NCBI GenBank assembly: GCA_028713155.1
Contig: JAQTPA010000009.1
Coordinates: 1-40,319, forward strand
Source: Candidatus Omnitrophota bacterium
GTDB taxonomy: Bacteria; Omnitrophota; Gorgyraeia; Gygaellales; Profunditerraquicolaceae
Reading direction: 5' to 3'
Length of the DNA: 40,319 bases
Shown: piece by piece, positions 16,192 through 24,397 of the stretch
How the letters are laid out: each line of letters begins with the position of its first letter
How positions within the stretch are numbered: the first letter of the stretch is position 1
Made by a program: the position numbers and the translations under genes
Notes under the pieces: generated by a model
Database searches by the model: none
Seen by the model: the letters and a program-made list of their open reading frames with translations, nothing else
Told to the model about the DNA's origin: nothing

Positions 16192-16987
16192 GGAATTAGA
16201 AGAAAAAGCCAGGTTTACCAGGCGCCTGATCATTCAGATGATTGCCAAGGCTGGTTCAGGCCATCCCGGAGGAAGCCTCTCGGCGACAGATTTAATCACC
16301 GCTTTATTCTTTTCGGTTTTAAAACACGACCCGAAAAATCCCAAATGGCCCGACCGGGACAGGTTCCATATGTCTAAAGGCCACTGTTGCCCGCTCTGGT
16401 ACGCGGTTCTGGCAGAGTCGGGTTATTTCCCCCAAGAAACTCTTATGACTTTACGCGAGCTTGGTTCTCTGCTCCAAGGGCATCCTGATCGGCGTACCCC
16501 GGGCGTTGAGGTTTCTTCGGGCTCGCTCGGCCAGGGCTTATCGGTTGCTTTAGGTATGAGCCTTGCGTCTAAAATAGATAAGAAAGATTACCGGGTCTAT
16601 GTTCTGCTTGGCGACGGAGAGACACAGGAAGGCAATATCTGGGAAGCGGCGATGGCCTGCAGCCATTATAAGTGCAGCAATATCTGCGCGATCCTGGATT
16701 ATAACGGATTTCAGATTGACGGATCAACCCGGGATGTAATGAACTTAGAGCCGGTAGCCGATAAGTGGAAGGCTTTTGGCTGGTATACGCTTGGGATAGA
16801 CGGCCATAATATGCGGCAGATTCTTGATGCTTACGACCAAGCAAAGTCAGTTAAGGATAAACCGGTGATCATTATCGCCCGGACAGTAAAAGGTAAAGGT
16901 GTATCTTTTATGGAGAATACGGTAGACTTTCATGGCCGCGCCCCCACAAAAGAGGAAACAGAGAGGGCCTTGGAGGAGCTAGCTTAA
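16166..16987 (+). CDS. Transketolase, N-terminal subunit
   Basis: IAKAGSGHPGGSLSATDLITALFF, HMSKGHCCPLWYAVLAESG, GDGETQEGNIWEAAMACSHYK. Confidence 0.93.
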   Translation: MPAAQNQIKELEEKARFTRRLIIQMIAKAGSGHPGGSLSATDLITALFFSVLKHDPKNPKWPDRDRFHMSKGHCCPLWYAVLAESGYFPQETLMTLRELGSLLQGHPDRRTPGVEVSSGSLGQGLSVALGMSLASKIDKKDYRVYVLLGDGETQEGNIWEAAMACSHYKCSNICAILDYNGFQIDGSTRDVMNLEPVADKWKAFGWYTLGIDGHNMRQILDAYDQAKSVKDKPVIIIARTVKGKGVSFMENTVDFHGRAPTKEETERALEELA

Positions 16988-16991
16988 AGAA

Positions 16992-17930
16992 ATGGTTGAA
17001 CAACTTTACCAGCGCGATTGTTACGGCAAGGCTTTGGTTGAGCTGGGTAAAACCAACAAGGATATTGTTGTTTTGGACGCGGACCTATCCAGTTCTACGC
17101 GCACCGGTTTATTCGCCAGAGAATTTCCCGACCGGTTTTTTAATTTCGGAGTGGCTGAACAAAATATGATGGCTGCGGCAGCGGGTCTGGCTTCTTGCGG
17201 TAAGACAGTTTTTGTCTCGACTTTTGCGATTTTTGCTTCCGGCCGAGCCTGGGACCAAGTACGCAATTCCATTTGTTACAGTAATCTTAATGTTAAAATC
17301 GTCGCTACGCATGCCGGTATTTCTGTCGGTCCGGATGGCGCCAGCCATCAGGCCCTGGAAGATATCGCCCTTATGCGGGTAATCCCGAACATGAATATCC
17401 TGGTGCCTTGTGACGGGCCGCAAACTACCGAGGCGATTAACGCCGCACTTAGCACAAATGGCCCGTTTTACATAAGGTTAGGCAGGCCGAAAGTGCCAAC
17501 CCTGGAGAATAAGGGAAAGTTCGAATTAGGTAAGGCCCAGGTATTGGTTGAAGGCAGCGATGTTACGATAGCCGCCTGCGGGATTATGGTCGCCGAAGCC
17601 CTGGTTGCCGTCGGCAATTTAGCTAAGCAGGGAATTAAGGCGCGCCTGATCAATATGCATAGCTTAAGGCCGTTGGATACACAGGTAATACTTAAAGCTG
17701 CCCGGGAAACCCGCGGGATAATCGTCTGCGAAGAGCATAATATCATCGGAGGCCTGGCTTCCAGTATCGATGAAATAGTAGCGGAGAATAATCCCACCAG
17801 GGTAATGCGTATAGGCATAAGGAACAGGTTCGGTCAATCCGGCGAACCAGCCCAACTTTTAAAAGAGTATAATCTTACGAGCGCCGATATTGAAAAAGCG
17901 GCCTTAACCTGTTTTACTAAATGTAAGTAA
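16992..17930 (+). CDS. Transketolase, C-terminal subunit
   Basis: VVLDADLSSSTRTGLFAREFPDRFFNFGVAEQNMMAAAAGLA, HAGISVGPDGASHQALEDIALMR. Confidence 0.93.
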   Translation: MVEQLYQRDCYGKALVELGKTNKDIVVLDADLSSSTRTGLFAREFPDRFFNFGVAEQNMMAAAAGLASCGKTVFVSTFAIFASGRAWDQVRNSICYSNLNVKIVATHAGISVGPDGASHQALEDIALMRVIPNMNILVPCDGPQTTEAINAALSTNGPFYIRLGRPKVPTLENKGKFELGKAQVLVEGSDVTIAACGIMVAEALVAVGNLAKQGIKARLINMHSLRPLDTQVILKAARETRGIIVCEEHNIIGGLASSIDEIVAENNPTRVMRIGIRNRFGQSGEPAQLLKEYNLTSADIEKAALTCFTKCK

Positions 17931-17931
17931 A

Positions 17932-18840
17932 TTGGTTATCCACTCCTTCGCCAAAGTAAACCTATTCCTCGAAATTATCAATAAACGCCCTGATAATTAC
18001 CACAACCTCAATACGTTCTTTGAAAGAATAAGCCTCCGCGATAAAATAATCTTAAAAACCCGCCGGGATAATTTAATCAAAATTTACTGTTCTGATCCGC
18101 ATGTTCCTCTGGGCAAGTCTAATCTTTGCTGGCAGGCGGCAAAACTGTTACAGGATAAATCCAAAATAAAAAAAGGCCTGGATATTAAAATCACCAAGCA
18201 TATCCCTGTCGGCGCAGGCTTAGGCGGCGGTTCAAGTAATGCCGCAAGCATATTATCAGCTTTAAATAAGCTCTGGAGGCTAGGCCTTAGCAAAAACAGG
18301 CTGGCTGCGCTGGGTGCTCAATTAGGCAGCGACGTGCCTTTTTTCATTTATGATACGCCTTTTGCTCAAGGGCAGGGCCGCGGAGAGAAAATTCACCTTT
18401 TGAAAAAGCTAAACAGAGTTAAACTCTGGCATATACTGGTTGTGCCCAAAATACATGTTTCTACCCCCAGGATATACAAGAGATGGGATGCCTGCCTGTC
18501 CGGCAGGCAGGCCTGCCTGCCGGCAGGCAGGGCCTTTTCTGGGTTGACAAAGCCCGCCTCAAATGTTAAAATAATAATCTCAAAATTGACCAAAAAGAAT
18601 CTCCTTTTTGAGCCGAGTCTCTTATTTAATAGCTTAGAACCGGTTACTTTAAAACTGTATCCTGAAGTCAGGCGAATTAAAGAAAAGCTCAAGCGCCTGG
18701 GGCTAAAGAATATTTTGATGTCCGGAAGCGGCGGAACGGTCTTTGCCATCATTCCTTCAGCAGAAGAAGCCGCAGCATTGGCCAAGAGGCTTAAAAAGGA
18801 GGGGGGCCCTTGGCGCGCATTTGCGGTAAGCACAGTTTGA
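17932..18840 (+). CDS. ispE: 4-diphosphocytidyl-2-C-methyl-D-erythritol kinase
   Basis: SFAKVNLFLEIINKRPDNYHNL, IPVGAGLGGGSSNAASIL, LGSDVPFFI, LMSGSGGTVFAI GHMP kinase motifs; TTG start. Confidence 0.94.
   Translation: MVIHSFAKVNLFLEIINKRPDNYHNLNTFFERISLRDKIILKTRRDNLIKIYCSDPHVPLGKSNLCWQAAKLLQDKSKIKKGLDIKITKHIPVGAGLGGGSSNAASILSALNKLWRLGLSKNRLAALGAQLGSDVPFFIYDTPFAQGQGRGEKIHLLKKLNRVKLWHILVVPKIHVSTPRIYKRWDACLSGRQACLPAGRAFSGLTKPASNVKIIISKLTKKNLLFEPSLLFNSLEPVTLKLYPEVRRIKEKLKRLGLKNILMSGSGGTVFAIIPSAEEAAALAKRLKKEGGPWRAFAVSTV
18491..18531. repeat. Two tandem palindromes of the CCTGCCTGCCGGCAGGCAGG type inside ispE
   Basis: 18491-18511 near-perfect, 18512-18531 perfect 20-bp palindrome; encodes ACLSGRQACLPAGRA in frame. 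Confidence 0.85.
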
Positions 18841-18867
18841 TAGAAAACCAGCCACGGGAGGGTCAAT

Positions 18868-19257
18868 ATGGAGATAACGGAGACCAAGGTAGCCCTAAGA
18901 GATTCACCGGATAAGAAGCTTAAGGCATATGCCACGGTAACTTTTGACAATGCCTTTGTGGTCAGGAATATAAAAGTAATTGAAGGGACAAACGGTTTAT
19001 TTATCGCCATGCCTTCAAGAAAAGTAAAACAGCCTTGTCCCAAGTGTGGTTTTAAGAATGAAATGCGCAGCAAATATTGTAATCAATGCGCTTCGGCATT
19101 TCCCCAAAGCTCTAAGCCGGCCGAAGGGGAGGATAGCTCTTCAGCTCAATTGGAACATAAGGATATTGCCCATCCTATAACTCAAAGTTTTCGGGAATAT
19201 CTGCAGAAAACAATCTTATATGCCTACGAACAGGAGAAAGCAAAAGGGGCTGCCTAG
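18868..19257 (+). CDS. spoVG: SpoVG-family protein with embedded zinc ribbon
   Basis: MEITETKVALRD...LKAYATVTFDNAFVVRNIKVIEGTNGLFIAMPSRK, then CPKCGFKNEMRSKYCNQC, then KDIAHPITQSFREYLQ. Confidence 0.9.
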   Translation: MEITETKVALRDSPDKKLKAYATVTFDNAFVVRNIKVIEGTNGLFIAMPSRKVKQPCPKCGFKNEMRSKYCNQCASAFPQSSKPAEGEDSSSAQLEHKDIAHPITQSFREYLQKTILYAYEQEKAKGAA

Positions 19258-19271
19258 ACTTAACGCTGATT

Positions 19272-19342
19272 TGGGATGTCGTCCAATGGTAGGACACGAG
19301 AATTTGGGTCTCGCTATCATGGTTCGAATCCATGCGTCCCAG
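19272..19342 (+). tRNA. tRNA-Gln (TTG)
   Basis: Acceptor TGGGATG/CGTCCCA, anticodon arm CGAGA-ATTTGGG-TCTCG, T-arm CATGG-TTCGAAT-CCATG. Confidence 0.95.
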
Positions 19343-19352
19343 CTTAATAGAT

Positions 19353-20606
19353 ATGCATAAAAATATTGCGGTAGTAATTTTGGCGGCGGGTAAGGGCGAG
19401 CGGATGAAATCCGAGACTCCTAAGGTCATGCATAAAATATGCAGCCGGCCCATGCTCGCTTATGTGCTTGATCTTACCCGTTCTCTAAAACCCGGTAAGA
19501 CAGTTATTGTTTTAGGCTATCAATATGAAGCTATCAGAAAAGAACTCCCCCCGGATATTACCGCGGTCAGGCAAAGAAGGCTCCAGGGTACAGCCGACGC
19601 GGTTAAAGATGCCTTGCTTAAGCTAAAGGGCTTTAAGGGTACGGTTTTAGTGCTTTATGGGGATACGCCGTTACTTAAAAAGGAGAGTGTAGATAAGCTC
19701 CTGAAGTACCACACTGAAAATAAACTGGACGCAACTTTGCTGACTGCCCGGATGAATAAACCAAAAGGGTATGGCCGCATCCTGCGCGATAAATACTCCA
19801 GCATATCCGCGATAGTTGAAGAAAAAGAGGCGGATGATTTTGAAAAGGAGATCAAAGAGGTTAACACCGGTATTATTTGTTTTAATAAAGCCAGCCTGGA
19901 AGCGGCCTTAAAAAAAGTCCGGCCGGATAACCGTAAAAAAGAATATTACCTTACCGATACCATAAAAATACTTTATCAGCAGGGTAAGTTGGTTGATGGA
20001 ATTAAGATCGCCGATATCCATGAAGCCATCGGCATAAACTCGCGGTTGGAATTAGCCCGGGCCAATCTGATCATGCAGCAGCGTATTAATGAAAAATTCA
20101 TGCGCAGCGGAGTCACTATAGTGGATATCTGTTCTACTTTCATAAGTTACGGCGCAGAAATAGGCCGGGATTCGGTGATTTATCCCTTTACAGTTATAGA
20201 AAGGGATGTTAGAATTGGAAAACGTTGTTCTGTCGGTCCGTTCGCCCACCTGAGGGAAGGTACAAGAGTTTCAGATGATGTAACCTTAGGCAATTTTATT
20301 GAAATTAACCGCGCTGATATTGGCGCAAAGACCTTTATCAAGCATTTCTCTTATATCGGAGACGCAGTGGTAGGCGCCAGGGTCAATATAGGCGCAGGCA
20401 CGGTCACCGCGAATTTTGACGGCCGCTCTAAACACACCACAGTCATAAAAGATAACGCACTTATTGGTTCGGATACTATCCTGGTTGCTCCGGTTAAAGT
20501 CGGCAGAGGCGCGTTGACCGGGGCCGGTTCCGTAATTATAAAAAATATTCCGGATAACAAGAAAGCCGTAGGCGTTCCGGCGAGAATCTTAAAGGAGAAG
20601 AGGTAG
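19353..20606 (+). CDS. glmU: Bifunctional UDP-N-acetylglucosamine pyrophosphorylase/glucosamine-1-phosphate N-acetyltransferase
   Basis: VVILAAGKGERMKSETPKVMHKI; left-handed beta-helix hexapeptides; GAGTVTANFDG; ATG at 19353 chosen because the ORF-track start lies inside the tRNA. Confidence 0.95.
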   Translation: MHKNIAVVILAAGKGERMKSETPKVMHKICSRPMLAYVLDLTRSLKPGKTVIVLGYQYEAIRKELPPDITAVRQRRLQGTADAVKDALLKLKGFKGTVLVLYGDTPLLKKESVDKLLKYHTENKLDATLLTARMNKPKGYGRILRDKYSSISAIVEEKEADDFEKEIKEVNTGIICFNKASLEAALKKVRPDNRKKEYYLTDTIKILYQQGKLVDGIKIADIHEAIGINSRLELARANLIMQQRINEKFMRSGVTIVDICSTFISYGAEIGRDSVIYPFTVIERDVRIGKRCSVGPFAHLREGTRVSDDVTLGNFIEINRADIGAKTFIKHFSYIGDAVVGARVNIGAGTVTANFDGRSKHTTVIKDNALIGSDTILVAPVKVGRGALTGAGSVIIKNIPDNKKAVGVPARILKEKR

Positions 20607-20608
20607 AT

Positions 20609-21544
20609 ATGGATAAGCTAGCGATATTTAGCGGCAACGCGCATCCTGAATTAGCGCGGGATATCTGTAAATATCTTAAGGTCAAGTTATCGGAGGCGCT
20701 GGTGACCAGATTCAGCGAAGGGGAGATCCGCGTAAAGATAAATGAAAATATCCGCGGTAAAGATGTTTTTGTGGTTCAACCAACCTGTCCCCCGTCCAAT
20801 GAGAACCTTATGGAACTTTTGATTATGATGGACGCCATGAGAAGGTCATCCGCCCAGCGCATAACCGCAGTTGTTCCTTATTTTGGTTATGCCCGGCAGG
20901 ATAGGAAAGATCAGCCGCGCGTGCCGATCACGGCAAAACTGGTAGCCAACCTTTTGACTACCGCCGGAGCAAACAGAGTCCTGACTATGGATTTACACGC
21001 GGGGCAGATCCAGGGATTTTTTGATATACCGGTGGACCATCTTTTTTCCATAGGTGTCTTCATAGATTATTTCGATCAGAAAATTAAAGACCTGGTAGTG
21101 GTTTCTCCGGATGTTGGAGGGATTAAAATGGCCCGGGCTTATGCCAAGAGAATGGGTGTGCCACTGGCGATTATTGATAAGCGCCGGGAGTCTCCGGAGA
21201 AGACCGAGGCAATGCATATCTTAGGCGAGGTTGAAGACAAGAACGCGATTATCGTTGATGACTTGATCGCTACCGGCAGTTCCCTCTTTGAAGGAGTGGA
21301 GGCGCTTAAAAAAGCAGGCGCGAAAAATATCTACGCGGCGATTGCCCACGGTGTTTTATCGGGCCCGGCGATAGAGCGTCTGGATAAATGCGTGAATTTA
21401 AAAGAACTGGTTATAACAGACAGTATCCCTCTGGATAAGGATAAAACTCACCCGAGAGTCAGGGTTTTAAGCGTGGCGAATCTTCTGGGCGAGGCAATCA
21501 AAAGGATTCACAACGAAGAGTCAGTCAGTTCATTGTTTGACTAA
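20609..21544 (+). CDS. prs: Ribose-phosphate pyrophosphokinase
   Basis: FSGNAHPELARDICKYL, RFSEGEIRVKINENIRGKDVFVVQPT, DLHAGQIQGFFDIPVDHL, AIIVDDLIATGSSL. Confidence 0.96.
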   Translation: MDKLAIFSGNAHPELARDICKYLKVKLSEALVTRFSEGEIRVKINENIRGKDVFVVQPTCPPSNENLMELLIMMDAMRRSSAQRITAVVPYFGYARQDRKDQPRVPITAKLVANLLTTAGANRVLTMDLHAGQIQGFFDIPVDHLFSIGVFIDYFDQKIKDLVVVSPDVGGIKMARAYAKRMGVPLAIIDKRRESPEKTEAMHILGEVEDKNAIIVDDLIATGSSLFEGVEALKKAGAKNIYAAIAHGVLSGPAIERLDKCVNLKELVITDSIPLDKDKTHPRVRVLSVANLLGEAIKRIHNEESVSSLFD

Positions 21545-21560
21545 AGGAGAAAAGTTTAAA

Positions 21561-22307
21561 ATGGAAGAACTATTTTTGGATGCAGAAATAAGGAAAGAAA
21601 TCGGCCGGGGTAAGGTCAAGGCCTTGAAGGATAAGGGTTTTATTCCGGCTGTAGTTTATGCCGAAGGTAAAGAGGCCTTAGCACTTAAACTCTCGCACCG
21701 CCAGCTCGTGCAGTTGGTGCATCACCACAGGATCGAGGGCGTGGTAATTAATTTAAACATAAAAGACGATAAGTCAGAAGACAATGGTTCGGCTTCCGAT
21801 AGCCGAAGCCACAAAAAGCAGAAATCGCGGTCATGTTTAATCAAGGAGATCCAGCATGACCCGGTCCACGGAGAGATTCTCCACGTGGATTTTAACCAGA
21901 TATCCCTGACTAAGGCCATTAAGGTAAATATTCCCGTGGAGGCTAAGGGTGAGCCTATCGGAGTAAAGCAGGAAGGCGGCTCATTGGAGCATATACTTTG
22001 GGAACTGGAAGTAGAGTGTCTTCCTACCAGTATCCCCAAGAATATCGAAATAGATGTTACCCAGCTTAAAATGGGTGAATCCATACATGTTAAAGATATT
22101 ATTGTGCCGCAGGGAGTAAAGGTCCTGAATGACCCGGGCGCAATAATCTTAAGCGTGGCTGCTCCGATGAAGGAAGAAGCGCCGGCCGAAGCCGTAGAAG
22201 GTGAAGCAGCCCAAGAGCCGGAAGTAATCAAAGAGAAGAAAGAAGTACCGGCTGAAGGCGCGGAAGAATCCCCGGAAGAGAAAAAAGAGATTAAAGAGAA
22301 GAAGTGA
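21561..22307 (+). CDS. rplY: 50S ribosomal protein bL25 (CTC form)
   Basis: KALKDKGFIPAVVYAEGKE, LIKEIQHDPVHGEILHVDF, EVECLPTSIPKNIEIDV; acidic/lysine-rich C-terminal tail. Confidence 0.93.
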   Translation: MEELFLDAEIRKEIGRGKVKALKDKGFIPAVVYAEGKEALALKLSHRQLVQLVHHHRIEGVVINLNIKDDKSEDNGSASDSRSHKKQKSRSCLIKEIQHDPVHGEILHVDFNQISLTKAIKVNIPVEAKGEPIGVKQEGGSLEHILWELEVECLPTSIPKNIEIDVTQLKMGESIHVKDIIVPQGVKVLNDPGAIILSVAAPMKEEAPAEAVEGEAAQEPEVIKEKKEVPAEGAEESPEEKKEIKEKK

Positions 22308-22894
22308 AGCTGATTATAGGGCTGGGTAATCCCGGCATACTTTACAGGAATTCCAGGCACAATATCGGCTTTCAGGTTGTCAGGTCTTTAGCCAAAGTCA
22401 AAAAAACAGCTCTTAAAAAAGAAAGAGGCGCTTCGGCATTAAGCGCCAAGGCCAGGATAGAGGGGGTTGACGCGGTCTTGGCCGTGCCGCTTACCTTTAT
22501 GAATTTATCAGGAGGCGCAGTTAAACTCCTGCTGAAAAAATATAAAATAAGCCCGGAAGATCTTTTGGTGATTTGTGATGATTTAGACCTGGAATTCGGC
22601 AGGATTAAACTTCAGCCGCATGGCTCATCCGCCGGGCACCGGGGGATTCAATCTGTAATAGATTTTCTGGACAGCAGTGAATTCTGCCGGATGCGTATTG
22701 GCATAGGCAGGCCCAAGGGAGACCTGGGGGCAAGCGAATATGTGCTGGCGCATTTTAATAAAAGGGAAAATACCCAACTACCCGCAATAATAAACAACGC
22801 GTTGGATTGTTGCCGGTCCTGGATGCTCGCGGGAGCGGAGAAAAGCATGAGTATCTTTAATCGCAGGGATAATCTAAAAGGAGTTAAAGCATGA
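22304..22894 (+). CDS. pth: Peptidyl-tRNA hydrolase
   Basis: LIIGLGNPGILYRNSRHNIGFQVV, PLTFMNLSGGAV, VICDDLDLEFGRIKLQPHGSSAGHRGIQSV. Confidence 0.96.
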   Translation: MKLIIGLGNPGILYRNSRHNIGFQVVRSLAKVKKTALKKERGASALSAKARIEGVDAVLAVPLTFMNLSGGAVKLLLKKYKISPEDLLVICDDLDLEFGRIKLQPHGSSAGHRGIQSVIDFLDSSEFCRMRIGIGRPKGDLGASEYVLAHFNKRENTQLPAIINNALDCCRSWMLAGAEKSMSIFNRRDNLKGVKA

Positions 22895-23178
22895 ATAAGT
22901 ATGAGGCAATGTTTATCGTTAAACCGGAATTATCGGAAGAAGAAAGAAAAAACCTTTTTCAACAGATCGATGATGTCGTAACCAAGAATCACGGTGTAAT
23001 AGCGCAAAGCGCTCTTTGGGCGGAGAAAAGAAAATTGTTTTTCCCGATCAAAAAACAACTGGAGGGCGTGTATTATCTTTCCAGTTTTTCGCTTGATCCC
23101 CTGGCCATAAAAGACATACGCCACGCCTATAATTTAAACGAGAATATTTTAAGGGTGCTTATTACCAAGCTGGAATAA
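22891..23178 (+). CDS. rpsF: 30S ribosomal protein bS6
   Basis: YEAMFIVKPELSEEE...WAEKRKLFFPIKKQLEGVYYLSSF; gene order rpsF-ssb-rpsR-rplI. Confidence 0.95.
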   Translation: MNKYEAMFIVKPELSEEERKNLFQQIDDVVTKNHGVIAQSALWAEKRKLFFPIKKQLEGVYYLSSFSLDPLAIKDIRHAYNLNENILRVLITKLE

Positions 23179-23187
23179 GGAGAACCT

Positions 23188-23634
23188 ATGGCTAGTTACA
23201 ATAAAGTATTACTGATGGGAAATTTAACTAAGGATCCGGAATTACGTTATACACCGCAAGGGACAGCAGTAGCCAACTTGCGTATGGCGGTTAACCGTCG
23301 GTACCGCGACAAGAACCAGGAATTAAAAGAAGAGGTTTGTTTTATTACGGCGGTAGTCTGGAATAAACAGGCCGAGACCTGCAACCAGTACCTGCATAAA
23401 GGCAGCAGCCTTTTTGTTGAGGGAAGGCTGCAGTCGCGTTCCTGGGAGGATAATACCGGGGCCAAGCGCAGCGTTATTGAAGTCCGGGCAGAACGGGTGC
23501 AATTTATGGGCACAGGCCCGGCTAAGACTCAAAGCGTTCAGGCAGCTGAACCGGCAATGGAAGAATTATCAACTGAACCATCTACAGAATCAACCTGGTT
23601 AGGCGAAAGCGAGGGCGAAGCAAATGAAAGTTAA
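23188..23634 (+). CDS. ssb: Single-stranded DNA-binding protein
   Basis: YNKVLLMGNLTKDPELRYTPQGTAVANLRMAVNR, OB-fold; acidic C-terminus. Confidence 0.95.
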   Translation: MASYNKVLLMGNLTKDPELRYTPQGTAVANLRMAVNRRYRDKNQELKEEVCFITAVVWNKQAETCNQYLHKGSSLFVEGRLQSRSWEDNTGAKRSVIEVRAERVQFMGTGPAKTQSVQAAEPAMEELSTEPSTESTWLGESEGEANES

Positions 23635-23926
23635 GACTAAGGCTAAGACAGGCAGTGGCTCAAGGAGCAAAACATTTTCCAGAGGTAAGCCCGGAGATAA
23701 AAAACGAGGATTGCATTCCATCGGCAGAAAAAGATTCTGCCGTCTCTGCGTGGATAAGGCAAAATCGGTGGATTACAAAGATACCAAGAGGCTGGAGGCA
23801 TTTATTACCGAGAGAGGCAAAATGCTTTCAAGCCGCTTATCCGGGAACTGCGCCAAACACCAGCGGATTATTGCCGAGGCAATTACCAAGGCCAGGTTTA
23901 TTTCGCTCCTGCCTTATGTGCGTTAA
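23624..23926 (+). CDS. rpsR: 30S ribosomal protein bS18 (Cys-containing form)
   Basis: KRFCRLCVDKAKSVDYKDTKRLEAFITERGKMLSSRLSGNCAKHQRIIAEAITKARFISLLPYV. Confidence 0.96.
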   Translation: MKVKTKAKTGSGSRSKTFSRGKPGDKKRGLHSIGRKRFCRLCVDKAKSVDYKDTKRLEAFITERGKMLSSRLSGNCAKHQRIIAEAITKARFISLLPYVR

Positions 23927-23952
23927 AGCAACACTTTAAAAAAGGCGGTCCC

Positions 23953-24396
23953 ATGGAAATCATATTAACCAAAGATGTAGTTAAGATAGGCAAGGCCGGT
24001 GCACTGGTGAAGGTCAAAGACGGATTTGCCCGGAATCTCCTTTTACCTAAGGGTTTAGCCGTACCGGTTACACCGTCTAACCTCAAAAAACTGGAGCAGG
24101 AAAGGCAAAAGATCGCTCAGGGGCTGGAAAAAGACAAACAAGAAGCTGTGGCCATCAAAGAGCGCCTGGATGTTTTATCTTTGACTATGCCGGCAATCGC
24201 CCAGGATGAAAAAAATTTATACGGAAGTATAACGGCGCTGGATATCTCCAATGCCCTTAAAGAAGAAGGCCTGGATTTAGATAAGAGCCGCATTATGCTC
24301 AGTGAGCCGATAAAATCATTAGGGATTTATGAAGTCCCCGTAAAATTACATCCGGACCTATCCGCGAAATTAAAAGTCTGGATTGTAAAGAAATAA
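23953..24396 (+). CDS. rplI: 50S ribosomal protein bL9
   Basis: MEIILTKDVVKIGKAGALVKVKDGFARNLLLPKGLAVPVT. Confidence 0.96.
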   Translation: MEIILTKDVVKIGKAGALVKVKDGFARNLLLPKGLAVPVTPSNLKKLEQERQKIAQGLEKDKQEAVAIKERLDVLSLTMPAIAQDEKNLYGSITALDISNALKEEGLDLDKSRIMLSEPIKSLGIYEVPVKLHPDLSAKLKVWIVKK

Positions 24397-24397
24397 T

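Noticed and set aside
16166-17930. Split transketolase considered as a frameshifted gene
   Set aside because: Two-subunit transketolases are common in bacteria and each half has its own start and stop
18393-19073. 226-aa minus-strand ORF
   Set aside because: Antisense to ispE and spoVG, which have strong family matches; the protein text includes the palindrome translation and no recognisable domain
19332-19352. ORF-track start of glmU at 19332
   Set aside because: Lies inside tRNA-Gln; ATG at 19353 gives the canonical N-terminus
21722-22360. 212-aa minus-strand ORF
   Set aside because: Antisense shadow of rplY; Ser/Ile-rich low-information translation, no start context
23655-23939. 94-aa plus-strand ORF in an alternative frame of rpsR
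   Set aside because: The overlapping frame is unambiguous bS18
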